Assembly: GCA_947380835.1 (NCBI GenBank)
Contig: CANCSL010000020.1
Location: 1-20,750 of the forward strand
DNA length: 20,750 nucleotides
Direction of reading: 5' to 3'
Source of the DNA: Actinomycetota bacterium
Lineage (GTDB): Bacteria > Actinomycetota > Actinomycetes > Nanopelagicales > Nanopelagicaceae
Part shown: positions 13,672 through 20,750 of the stretch, piece by piece
Layout of the letters: every line of letters starts with the position of its first letter
Numbering within the stretch: the stretch's first letter is position 1
The notes under the pieces: generated by a model
What the model saw: the letters and a program-made list of their open reading frames with translations, nothing else
The model's database searches: none
What the model was told of the DNA's origin: nothing
Position numbers and translations under genes: made by a program

Positions 13672-14373
13672 GTGAACGAAGGTGCAGATGAGCTGAGCAA
13701 GAGAGCAAAAGCCATGTATCGCGTTCTGAGTAAGCGCTATCCCGACGTTAAGTGCGAGTTGGATTTCCAAAGCCCCTTCCAACTCTTGGTCGCTGTTGTT
13801 CTCTCGGCACAATGCACGGATAAAAGGGTCAATCAAGTCACCCCTGCGCTCTTCAAGAAGTATCCCAACCCCTCCAAGATGGCCGGATGCAAGATTGCAG
13901 ATTTAGAGGATGCCATTCGTTCTACTGGCTTCTTCCGAGTTAAGGCTAAGAGCATCAAGACTTTGAGCGAAATGATCCTTTCTAATTTCCATGGCGATGT
14001 GCCGCAAACATTAGATGAATTGATCACGCTGCCCGGTGTCGGTCGCAAAACTGCAAATGTGGTTCTGGGCCACGCCTTTGGCATTCCTGGGATTACCGTC
14101 GATACCCATTTCGGTCGGCTCAGTCGTCGATTTGGTTGGACCTCCGAGGAAGACCCGGTCAAAGTGGAATTCGCAGTGGGGAAATTAATTCCTGAGAAAG
14201 AGTGGACCAATCTCTCTCAACGGATGATCTGGCATGGTCGCCGTATCTGCCATTCGCGAAAGCCGGCATGCGCTGCCTGCCCCTTGGCCGATCTATGCCC
14301 ATCGTATGGAATCGGTGAAATGGATAAAGTTAAAGCCATGGCCATGGTCAAGAGCGATGCGGATTTCCGATGA
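13672..14373 (+). CDS. nth: Endonuclease III (DNA glycosylase/AP lyase)
   Basis: 233 aa; removes oxidised pyrimidines in base-excision repair. The helix-hairpin-helix LPGVGRKTANVV (120-131) carries the catalytic Lys126. Catalytic Asp144 is in TVDTHFGR. The [4Fe-4S] cluster ligands C193, C200, C203 and C209 follow the C-x6-C-x2-C-x5-C pattern. A longer open frame starts at 13483, but it would run through the divergent crp coding region. The GTG at 13672 gives the usual family length and lies 7 nt after a TAATCT box. The stop overlaps the start of the next gene (ATGA). Confidence 0.95.
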   Translation: MNEGADELSKRAKAMYRVLSKRYPDVKCELDFQSPFQLLVAVVLSAQCTDKRVNQVTPALFKKYPNPSKMAGCKIADLEDAIRSTGFFRVKAKSIKTLSEMILSNFHGDVPQTLDELITLPGVGRKTANVVLGHAFGIPGITVDTHFGRLSRRFGWTSEEDPVKVEFAVGKLIPEKEWTNLSQRMIWHGRRICHSRKPACAACPLADLCPSYGIGEMDKVKAMAMVKSDADFR

Positions 14374-14900
14374 AGCGCGCTATAGCGATCCTCGCGCTCC
14401 TGGCATTGACCTGTGGAATTTCGCCAGCGAGTGCAATCAGTAAGAAGAAAAATGTCACTTATTCCACCTGCGCCGATGTTCTGCATGTAAAAGCAACTAA
14501 AGGCACGATGCTCGGTTGTCTGGACGGTTCTGCTGGAACAACCTTCGAATCACTTCGCGGTCCGGTCGTAGTAAATGTTTGGGGCTCTTGGTGCCCACCA
14601 TGCGTTGCAGAAATTCCACATTTTCGTGCGCTCTACTCCACCGGAAAAGTTCGCATCGTTGGCATTGATGTTGAAGAAAGAGGAATTGATTTCGGTCAAA
14701 GATTTAGCATGGCTTTAAACATGCGCTACCCAATCTTTTATGATCCGGATGGACGAACAAAAGGAATCTTTGGTTTAGGAGTTCCGGTGACTTGGTTCAT
14801 CGATGCCAAAGGTAAAGTCGTCTATCGCCAAATCGGAACTATCAAAACTGATAAGCAACTCTTCGATCTGGTGACCAAATATCTCAAGGTGAAGCTATGA
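14370..14900 (+). CDS. Secreted TlpA/ResA-like thiol-disulfide protein
   Basis: 176 aa. The N-terminal signal peptide has a hydrophobic stretch of about 5-18 with cleavage probably after ASA (20-22). Cys15 lacks a good lipobox, so a lipoprotein is less likely. A thioredoxin fold follows with active site WCPPC (74-78) in VVVNVWGSWCPPCVAEIPHF, and the cis-Pro segment GVPVTWFIDAKGKVVYRQIG near the C-terminus. It probably reduces or exchanges disulfides outside the membrane. Mycobacteria carry a homologous thioredoxin-like gene at the same place between nth and marP. Here it is joined by 4-bp overlaps to nth before and the CvpA-like gene after. Confidence 0.9.
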   Translation: MKRAIAILALLALTCGISPASAISKKKNVTYSTCADVLHVKATKGTMLGCLDGSAGTTFESLRGPVVVNVWGSWCPPCVAEIPHFRALYSTGKVRIVGIDVEERGIDFGQRFSMALNMRYPIFYDPDGRTKGIFGLGVPVTWFIDAKGKVVYRQIGTIKTDKQLFDLVTKYLKVKL

Positions 14901-15427
14901 AGTTCAACGTTGTAGATTACATTTTTGGCTTTATCTTGTTGGCTTCCTTTATTCGCGGTTACAAAGCTGGACTGCTGGCAACGTTGTTTTCTGCCATCGG
15001 CTTTGTTGTGGGCGGGTTGACCGGGTTAATGGCGATTCTTCATTTTTCTGGAACATGGAGTCCATGGACAAAATTCGGCTCCGTGATCGCAGTCGTATTA
15101 ATTGGCGCATCGATTGGCGAATACATCTTCAGGTCTTCGGCAAAATTCCTGCATACCAAAGTGCTCTTTGGCCCCTTTAAATGGCTCGATTCCATTGCCG
15201 GTGCAGCTCTTTCCGTTGCACGATCGGTCTTGCTTTTTTATTTGTTCTCAGCAATTTTGATTGTTTCACCTTGGGGGTGGGCAAAAGCGAACGTTCCTGA
15301 AAGTCAGACCTACAAAGAAGTGCACAAGCATGTTCCCGCGCTATTAATCAGCATTGAAGACCAAATAAAAACTAACTTTGCCGAAATTTATCGATCGACT
15401 CCTAAAATAACGGCGAAAGTTAATTAG
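14897..15427 (+). CDS. CvpA-like membrane protein (MarP N-terminal domain without the protease)
   Basis: 176 aa. About four membrane segments (roughly 7-24, 30-52, 61-78, 98-124) follow the CvpA pattern, with VVDYIFGFILLASFIRGYKA then GLLATLFS at the N-terminus and FKWLDSIAGAALSVARSVLL before the last helix. It is followed by a 50-residue polar tail. In mycobacteria the gene at this position is marP, where the same membrane domain is fused to a periplasmic trypsin-like protease. No protease domain, and no room for one, exists here because the stop overlaps the end of acs by 4 bp. The function of stand-alone CvpA proteins is poorly defined. Translation is coupled to the thioredoxin-like gene by ATGA. 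Confidence 0.85.
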   Translation: MKFNVVDYIFGFILLASFIRGYKAGLLATLFSAIGFVVGGLTGLMAILHFSGTWSPWTKFGSVIAVVLIGASIGEYIFRSSAKFLHTKVLFGPFKWLDSIAGAALSVARSVLLFYLFSAILIVSPWGWAKANVPESQTYKEVHKHVPALLISIEDQIKTNFAEIYRSTPKITAKVN

Positions 15428-17388
15428 TCCTCAGATTTCCCACTCTGCAACCCAGCTTGGATTAACTTCATAACGTTGGGATCGGCCAGAGTCGTAGAAT
15501 CACCCACGGCACGATGTTCGGCTACATCTTGCAGCAGCCTGCGCATGATTTTTCCACTGCGGGTCTTTGGTAGTTCGTTGACGACCATAATCTGTCGCGG
15601 ACGAGCGATTGGTCCAATCTCTTTAGCAACATGATCGCGTAATTGTTTGATCAGCGCCTCGCCTTCGGCGTGTTCGATACCTCCGCGCAATATGACGAAG
15701 GCAACAATGGCTTGGCCAGTCATTTCATCTTTGGCACCCACAACGGCGGCTTCGGCGATCGCGTCGTGCGATACCAGCGCTGATTCAACTTCGGTGGTCG
15801 AAATCCGGTGACCGGATACATTCATCACATCGTCGACGCGACCTAGAAGCCATATTGCTCCGTCATCATCTAGCTTGGCACCATCGCCGGCGAAGTACAT
15901 GCCCTCGAAACGGGACCAGTAGTTCTCTTTATATCTAACAGGTTCGCCCCAAATGCCGCGCAACATAGATGGCCAAGGCTCGGTCAAAACTAGATAGCCA
16001 CCGTGACCGTTGCCCATGACATTGGCTTGATCATCGATGACTTCGAGAGATATGCCGGGAAGCGCAGCCATCGCTGAACCAGGCTTTGTTGCCGTGATTC
16101 CGGGCAATGGTGAAATCATGATTGCGCCGGTTTCAGTCTGCCACCAAGTGTCGACGATGGGGCAGCGATTGCCGCCGATGACTTCGCGGTACCACATCCA
16201 TGCTTCGGGGTTGATCGGTTCTCCTACCGAGCCAAGAACGCGAAGTGATGAAAGGTCACACGATTGGGGATATTCATCGCCCCACTTCATCCAGGTACGA
16301 ATCAAAGTTGGTGCGGTGTAAAGAATAGAAACTTTGTACTTCTGGATGATTTCAAAGATTCGAGATTTGGTTGGCGTGTCAGGGGTTCCTTCATACATCA
16401 CCTGAGTTGCACCATTAATCATGGGGCCATACACAACATATGAATGGCCAGTAATCCAACCAATATCGGCGGTGCACCAATACACATCGGTTTCAGGCTT
16501 GAGATCAAAAACCATTTTATGAGTGAAACTAGTTTGGGTTAAGTACCCGCCCGTGGAATGGAAGATGCCCTTGGGTTTTGCAGTCGTGCCGGATGTGTAC
16601 AGAATAAAGAGGGTTTGTTCGCTATCAAAGCTTGTCGCGACGTGCTCGGCGGATTGTCGATCGACAATCTCATGCCACCACACATCTTTCGAGGAATCCC
16701 AAGCAGTTTCTTGGCCGGTGCGCTTTACAACTAAAACATTGCGAACATTTGTCGATCCCTTGAGCGCTTCATCCACTGCAGGTTTGAGAGCAAAGGCAGA
16801 ACCACGGCGGTAGCCACCATCGGAGGTGATTACTAATGTCGCATCTGCATCTTGAATCCGCGAGAGCAAAGAATCTGCCGAGAAACCGCCAAAGACAACA
16901 GAGTGTGCTGCGCCGATGCGTGCGCACGCCAACATGGCGATGGCAGCTTCTGGAATCATCGGCATATAAATCGCAATGCGATCGCCCGCGGAAATTCCTA
17001 ATTCGATCAAAGCGTTTGCCGTCTTTTTAACTTCCACCAACATCTGCGCATAAGTAATGGTTCGGGTATCGCCAGGTTCACCTTCGAAGTGAAAGGCAAC
17101 GCGATCTCCACGACCTTCTAGTACATGTCGATCAAGACAGTTGTAGGAAGCATTGAGTTTCCCGCCAACGAACCATTTGGAATAAGGAAGATCCCACTCC
17201 AAGGTTTTGGACCAAGGCGAAGTCCAATAGAGAGATTTGGCTTGCTGCTCCCAGAAGGCCAAACGATCGGTGCGCGCTTGGTCAAAGAGCGCCGAAGTGG
17301 CATTTGCTTGGGCAACAAATTCTGGCGATGGTGGAAAAGTTCGAGATTCGTTCGAAAGATTTTCTACAGCATCGTGAGAAGTCGTCAT
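15424..17388 (-). CDS. acs: Acetyl-CoA synthetase (AMP-forming)
   Basis: 654 aa; activates acetate to acetyl-CoA via acetyl-AMP. Visible features are the N-terminal FWEQQAKSLYWTSPWSKTLE segment, the P-loop YTSGTTAKPKG (264-274), WWQTETG (415-421) recognising the adenylate, FAGDGAKLDDDGAIWLLGRV with the hinge Asp, and the C-terminal LPKTRSGKIMRRLL. The lysine in SGK (about 613) is the residue usually controlled by acetylation. No Shine-Dalgarno is present at useful spacing. TAATCT ends 6 nt before the ATG. It converges on the CvpA-like gene with a 4-bp overlap. Confidence 0.97.
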   Translation of the reverse strand: MTTSHDAVENLSNESRTFPPSPEFVAQANATSALFDQARTDRLAFWEQQAKSLYWTSPWSKTLEWDLPYSKWFVGGKLNASYNCLDRHVLEGRGDRVAFHFEGEPGDTRTITYAQMLVEVKKTANALIELGISAGDRIAIYMPMIPEAAIAMLACARIGAAHSVVFGGFSADSLLSRIQDADATLVITSDGGYRRGSAFALKPAVDEALKGSTNVRNVLVVKRTGQETAWDSSKDVWWHEIVDRQSAEHVATSFDSEQTLFILYTSGTTAKPKGIFHSTGGYLTQTSFTHKMVFDLKPETDVYWCTADIGWITGHSYVVYGPMINGATQVMYEGTPDTPTKSRIFEIIQKYKVSILYTAPTLIRTWMKWGDEYPQSCDLSSLRVLGSVGEPINPEAWMWYREVIGGNRCPIVDTWWQTETGAIMISPLPGITATKPGSAMAALPGISLEVIDDQANVMGNGHGGYLVLTEPWPSMLRGIWGEPVRYKENYWSRFEGMYFAGDGAKLDDDGAIWLLGRVDDVMNVSGHRISTTEVESALVSHDAIAEAAVVGAKDEMTGQAIVAFVILRGGIEHAEGEALIKQLRDHVAKEIGPIARPRQIMVVNELPKTRSGKIMRRLLQDVAEHRAVGDSTTLADPNVMKLIQAGLQSGKSED

Positions 17389-17394
17389 CCTTTG

Positions 17395-17400
17395 AGATTA
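17395..17400 (-). promoter_or_regulatory. -10 element of a leaderless acs promoter
   Basis: TAATCT on the minus strand, 6 nt before the ATG at 17388. It is the same hexamer as at crp and nth. No clear -35 is seen. Confidence 0.5.
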
Positions 17401-17497
17401 CCAGCGAGAAGTTATCCCCACTACGAAGTCGGCTGAGAATTTTGCTGAGCTGCAATCCGTACCTTTCGCAATATTCGCTAATAGAAAGGATTGATAG

Positions 17498-17644
17498 ATG
17501 TCACTGCTCTGGAATCTGGTGGCTCATAGCCCCTTCGTTGGGACGCTCGCCAAGACCGTGCTCAAAGTGGGCAAAGGGTTACTGCACAGCAACCTGGGTT
17601 TTCTCGGACTAGACCGAGTTTTCTCCTGGTTTGGCTGGTACTAA
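17498..17644 (+). CDS. Possible 48-aa small protein, function unknown
   Basis: The open frame sits in the otherwise empty 405-bp gap between acs and fbaA. GAAAGGA (17484-17490) lies 7 nt before the ATG. The product starts MSLLWNLVAHSPFVGTLAKT and ends FSWFGWY. It is rich in Leu, Val, Gly and aromatic residues with few charges (basic, no Glu), which suggests an amphipathic or membrane-associated peptide. I do not recognise a family. Support is the ribosome-binding site, a protein-like composition and its position. Against it are its short length and the lack of any comparison. Confidence 0.5.
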   Translation: MSLLWNLVAHSPFVGTLAKTVLKVGKGLLHSNLGFLGLDRVFSWFGWY

Positions 17645-17793
17645 GGCTCAAATGAGTCCGAAATGAGGGTCTTTTTTCCAATCCGCCTCAAAATGTGGTG
17701 GGATTAGCCGTAAGCCTCACCGTCTGTCCCAATGATGCGCCGCGGGTCGAGATTTACACCGACAAGTCCAGATCATTATTTGGGAGATGAAAA
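17645..17793 (+). promoter_or_regulatory. fbaA upstream region with weak terminator and ribosome-binding site
   Basis: GGCTC/GAGTCC (17645-17659) can form a short bulged hairpin, and CTTTTTT (17671-17677) follows only after a gap, so termination of the small ORF is uncertain. Further on, GGGAG (17782-17786) lies 7 nt before the fbaA ATG. TTTACA (17753-17758) and TTATTT (17776-17781) are spaced 17 bp like a promoter, but the Shine-Dalgarno would then fall outside the transcript, so the true start is probably further upstream. Confidence 0.35.
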
Positions 17794-18828
17794 ATGCCTA
17801 TTGCTACCCCCGAGATTTATGCCGAAATGTTGGACAAGGCCAAAGCCGGTTCCTTCGCATACCCAGCCATCAACGTCTCTTCGTCACAGACTCTGATCGG
17901 TGCGCTTCGCGGTTTCGCTGAAGCCAAATCTGACGGCATTATTCAAATCTCTTGGGGCGGAGCGGAATACCTCTCTGGTTCAACCGTAAAGAACATGGTC
18001 GACGGTGCAGTCGCTCTCGCTGAGTATGCACATATCGTCGCCAAGAATTACGGAATCAATATCGCTTTACATACCGACCACTGCCCAGCCGAAAAGCTTG
18101 ATGGCTTTATGCGCCCACTCTTGGATTTCGGCGCCGCCCGCATCAAGGCTGGCAAAGGGCCGCTCTTCAATTCGCACATGTGGGATGGCTCAGCCGTCTC
18201 GATGACTGAAAACATGACTATCGCCAGCGAACTCATCGACAAGTCCGCAGCTGCCCGAACATTGCTTGAAATTGAAATCGGCGTTGTCGGTGGCGAAGAA
18301 GATGGCATTGAAGCCAAGCACGATGCCAAGTTGTACTCCACCCCTGAAGATGCACTTCTCACCGTCGAGACTCTCGGTTGGGGCGAGCGCGGCCGCTACA
18401 TGGTTGCTGCAACTTTCGGAAACGTTCACGGTGTCTACAAGCCCGGCAACGTTGTGCTTCAACCAAAGATCTTGAAGACCTTGCAGGATGCAGTCGCCGC
18501 TACCAAGGGTCTGCCTGCCGGTTCTAAGCCGATGGATCTTGTCTTTCACGGTGGCTCTGGATCATTGCTCTCTGAAATCCGTGAGGCTTTGGATTACGGC
18601 GTCATCAAGATGAACATCGACACTGATACCCAATATGCCTTCACCCGCCCAGTCGTTGACCACATGCTCAAGAACTATGACGGCGTCCTCAAGATTGATG
18701 GCGAAGTCGGAAATAAGAAGGCATACGACCCACGTGCGTGGGGTAAAGCAGCCGAAGCAGGAATCGCCAAGCGTGTCGTTGAGGCTTGCGAAGATTTGCG
18801 CTCGACTGGTACTTCACTTATCTCCTAG
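17794..18828 (+). CDS. fbaA: Class II fructose-bisphosphate aldolase
   Basis: 344 aa; zinc-dependent cleavage or synthesis of fructose 1,6-bisphosphate in glycolysis and gluconeogenesis. The long class IIA form. Motifs are FAYPAINVSSSQT (21-33), HTDHCPAEKLDG (93-104; catalytic Asp95, zinc ligand His96), LLEIEIGVVGGEEDGI (157-172), ATFGNVHGVYKPGNV (206-220; zinc ligand His212), VFHGGSGS (250-257; zinc ligand His252) and MNIDTDTQYAF (273-283; phosphate binding). A clear GGGAG lies 7 nt before the ATG. purA follows after 37 bp. Confidence 0.97.
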   Translation: MPIATPEIYAEMLDKAKAGSFAYPAINVSSSQTLIGALRGFAEAKSDGIIQISWGGAEYLSGSTVKNMVDGAVALAEYAHIVAKNYGINIALHTDHCPAEKLDGFMRPLLDFGAARIKAGKGPLFNSHMWDGSAVSMTENMTIASELIDKSAAARTLLEIEIGVVGGEEDGIEAKHDAKLYSTPEDALLTVETLGWGERGRYMVAATFGNVHGVYKPGNVVLQPKILKTLQDAVAATKGLPAGSKPMDLVFHGGSGSLLSEIREALDYGVIKMNIDTDTQYAFTRPVVDHMLKNYDGVLKIDGEVGNKKAYDPRAWGKAAEAGIAKRVVEACEDLRSTGTSLIS

Positions 18829-18865
18829 TTTTCTTATCCTGCAGTACTAGCTGAAAGAGACGATC

Positions 18866-20149
18866 ATGCCTGCCATTGTTTTGCTGGGCGCCCAATGGGG
18901 CGATGAGGGCAAGGGTAAAGCGACAGACCTCTTAGGAGATCGAGTCGATTACGTTGTTCGCTACCAAGGTGGCAATAACGCCGGGCACACCGTCGTTATT
19001 GGCGATCAGAAGTATGCGTTACACCTTTTGCCATCCGGAATTCTCAGCCCCAACGTAGTTCCGGTCATTGGCAACGGAGTGGTTATTGATCCTTCAGTCT
19101 TACTTCAGGAAATTAAAGGTCTGAACGAACGAGGCATCGACACTTCGAAATTGAAGATTAGTCTCAATGCTCATTTGATTACGCCGTACCACCGTACTAT
19201 CGACAAGGTCACTGAACGCTTCTTAGGCAACTCCAAGATCGGAACCACTGGTCGAGGTATCGGACCGGCTTATGCAGACAAGATCAACCGCATCGGGATA
19301 CGTGTTCAGGATCTTTTTGACCCATCAATTCTTCGCCAGAAGATCGAAAGTGCTTTGAAAGACAAGAACCAAGTTCTGATCAAAGTCTTCAATCGCAAAG
19401 GTATTGAAGTCGACGATGTTGTAGCCGAATACCTGCAATACGCCGAAATCTTGCGTCCCTATGTTTGCGATACCGGCCTCCTTCTCGATCAAGCGCTAAA
19501 GGCGGGTAAGACTGTTCTTTTGGAAGGCTCGCAAGGAACTTTGCTCGATGTCGATCACGGTACCTATCCATTTGTTACCTCATCCAACCCAACCGCGGGC
19601 GGTGCTTCTACTGGTTCCGGAATCGGACCAACAAAGATCACTCGCGTCATTGGAATTGTGAAGGCATACACAACTCGTGTTGGGTCTGGACCATTTCCTA
19701 CTGAGCTTTTCGACGAAGATGGCGAAAAACTTCGCACCATCGGTGGTGAAGTCGGTGTAACCACCGGACGAAATCGTCGTTGTGGTTGGTATGACGCGCC
19801 TATTGCTCGTTATGCGGTTCGCGTTAATGGCCTAACCGACTTCTTTTTAACGAAGCTTGATGTGCTCACTGGTTGGGAGAAGATTCCGGTCTGCGTCGCA
19901 TATGAAGTAGATGGCGTACGCGTCGAGGAAGTACCCGCATCGCAATCAGATTTCCACCATGCCAAGCCAATCTACGAATACCTTCCTGGCTGGACTGAGG
20001 ATATTTCTGGGGCTAAAACTTTGGAAGATCTTCCGGCAAATGCTCGGGCCTACATAAAGTTCTTGGAAGATATTTCCGGAGCCCCTATGAGCGCTATCGG
20101 TGTTGGACCTGGGCGCACCCAAACAATTTCGGTAAGGGACCTCATTTGA
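18866..20149 (+). CDS. purA: Adenylosuccinate synthetase
   Basis: 427 aa; joins IMP and aspartate with GTP to make adenylosuccinate, the first committed step to AMP. The N-terminal GAQWGDEGKGK (8-18) holds catalytic Asp13. GNNAGHTVV (36-44) holds His41. GTTGRGIGPAYADK is the IMP-binding loop, EGSQGTLLDVDHGTYPFVTS the central signature, and GVTTGRNRRCGW the substrate-closing loop. The C-terminal LTKLDVLTGWEKIPVCVAYE contains the guanine-recognition segment. GAAAGAG (18853-18859) lies 6 nt before the ATG. TATCCT (18835-18840) is a possible -10. It overlaps purD by 4 bp. Confidence 0.97.
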   Translation: MPAIVLLGAQWGDEGKGKATDLLGDRVDYVVRYQGGNNAGHTVVIGDQKYALHLLPSGILSPNVVPVIGNGVVIDPSVLLQEIKGLNERGIDTSKLKISLNAHLITPYHRTIDKVTERFLGNSKIGTTGRGIGPAYADKINRIGIRVQDLFDPSILRQKIESALKDKNQVLIKVFNRKGIEVDDVVAEYLQYAEILRPYVCDTGLLLDQALKAGKTVLLEGSQGTLLDVDHGTYPFVTSSNPTAGGASTGSGIGPTKITRVIGIVKAYTTRVGSGPFPTELFDEDGEKLRTIGGEVGVTTGRNRRCGWYDAPIARYAVRVNGLTDFFLTKLDVLTGWEKIPVCVAYEVDGVRVEEVPASQSDFHHAKPIYEYLPGWTEDISGAKTLEDLPANARAYIKFLEDISGAPMSAIGVGPGRTQTISVRDLI

Positions 20150-20750
20150 GAGTTTTGCTGATTGGTTCCGGCGGCCGCGAGCACGCGCTCGCAGTCGCGC
20201 TAAAGCGGGACCCAGCACTCTCTGAACTTCATGTCGCCCCTGGTAACCCAGGGATTGAATCGATGGCGATCTGTCACGGCATCGATATTGATGACAATCT
20301 TGCCATTCTCAATCTTGCTAATGAATTGCAGATAGATCTTGTCGTGGTTGGTCCAGAGAAGCCGCTCGTTAACGGCCTTGCCGATGTTTTGCGCCATGCC
20401 GGAATTTCTGTCTTCGGTCCTTCGTCCGCCGCCGCACAGCTTGAAGGTTCAAAAGATTTCGCCAAGAAGGTTATGAGCGATGCCGGCGTTCCTACCGCAA
20501 AGAGCTTTACATGCACTAACCAGGATGAAATTGAAAAAGCATTGGATACTTTTGGCGCACCGTACGTCGTCAAGCACGATGGTTTAGCAGCCGGCAAGGG
20601 TGTCGTTGTAACCGACGATCGCGCTTTTGCCCTTGAACATGCGTTGCAGAGCAATCAAGTAGTGATCGAAGAATTTCTTGACGGCCCCGAAGTTTCCTTA
20701 TTTGGAATTTCTGATGGCAAGACCATCATCCCGATGCAGCCGGCTCAAGA
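20146..20750 (+). CDS. purD: Phosphoribosylamine-glycine ligase (5' part, runs off right edge)
   Basis: The first 201 residues are visible. The enzyme makes glycinamide ribonucleotide in purine synthesis. The N-terminal MRVLLIGSGGREHALAVALK is the typical GARS start, followed by VAPGNPGIE, VVVGPEKPLVNGLAD and FGPSSAAAQLEGSKDFAKKV. The ATP-grasp domain begins with APYVVKHDGLAAGKGVVV. The start must be the TTG at 20146, which overlaps the purA stop as TTGA. AAGGGA (20134-20139) lies 6 nt upstream. Coupling to purA joins steps of the same pathway in one transcript. Confidence 0.95.
   Translation, partial: MRVLLIGSGGREHALAVALKRDPALSELHVAPGNPGIESMAICHGIDIDDNLAILNLANELQIDLVVVGPEKPLVNGLADVLRHAGISVFGPSSAAAQLEGSKDFAKKVMSDAGVPTAKSFTCTNQDEIEKALDTFGAPYVVKHDGLAAGKGVVVTDDRAFALEHALQSNQVVIEEFLDGPEVSLFGISDGKTIIPMQPAQ

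Noticed and set aside
17412..17420. DnaA-box-like TTATCCCCA
   Set aside because: A single imperfect copy with no cluster of boxes, AT-rich stretch or dnaA/dnaN neighbours; not evidence for an origin.
17304..17612. 102-aa plus-strand frame overlapping the start of acs
   Set aside because: It begins inside acs on the other strand, shows no protein-like signature, and lies in a different frame from the 48-aa candidate with the ribosome-binding site.
1..20750. CRISPR arrays, insertion sequences or prophage genes
   Set aside because: No regularly spaced repeats, transposase-like or phage-like proteins were seen on reading both strands.

Overview
The window looks like a compact chromosome segment of a free-living aquatic actinobacterium, most likely a freshwater acI/Nanopelagicales-type lineage. 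This placement is inferred from gene content and order, not from a marker phylogeny. The supporting signs are intermediate base composition, very short or overlapping gene junctions, a heliorhodopsin that resembles the founding actinobacterial heliorhodopsin almost end to end, and an actinobacterial order of crp/nth/thioredoxin/CvpA/acs and dnaX-recR-lysC-asd.

Left part (1-5,020). The minus strand holds the start of an APC-superfamily permease of the KimA type. Divergent from it is an NADP-type succinate-semialdehyde dehydrogenase (gabD) with a rho-independent terminator. Next comes a secreted protein with a degenerate M23/LysM-like core. On the minus strand, a heliorhodopsin overlaps by 4 bp a small PGPGW-type membrane protein. 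This pair sits immediately behind tRNA-Ser(GGA) and its terminator-like hairpin.

Information-processing and amino-acid block (5,020-10,070). The 4.5S SRP RNA gene precedes dnaX and recR, without the usual ybaB between them. Then come lysC (with the nested internal start of the aspartokinase beta subunit) and asd, which carry out the first two steps of the aspartate pathway, followed by tRNA-Pro(CGG).

Accessory insert (10,070-11,010). A two-gene MNT/HEPN toxin-antitoxin module (HTH-fused MntA plus HepT) has a 24-bp near-perfect palindrome over its predicted promoter.

Conserved actinobacterial block (10,990-17,400). It runs metallophosphoesterase, YqeY, a 51-aa DUF4177 protein, a RidA-family protein, a Crp-type regulator, nth, a thioredoxin-like secreted protein, a CvpA-like membrane protein and acs. 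Compared with the mycobacterial arrangement as I remember it, several genes are absent (a penicillin-binding protein, WhiB, MBL-fold and Nudix genes), and the MarP homologue is reduced to its membrane domain.

Right part (17,400-20,750). A possible 48-aa small protein, class II fructose-bisphosphate aldolase, purA, and the 5' part of purD (TTG start, overlapping purA).

A recurring feature is a TANNNT hexamer ending 6 or 7 nt before the start codon, with no Shine-Dalgarno sequence (gabD, recR, mntA, crp, nth, acs). This is the signature of leaderless transcripts. Other genes (heliorhodopsin, PGPGW, DUF4177, fbaA) have clear Shine-Dalgarno sequences. No CRISPR array, insertion sequence, prophage or replication origin was seen.
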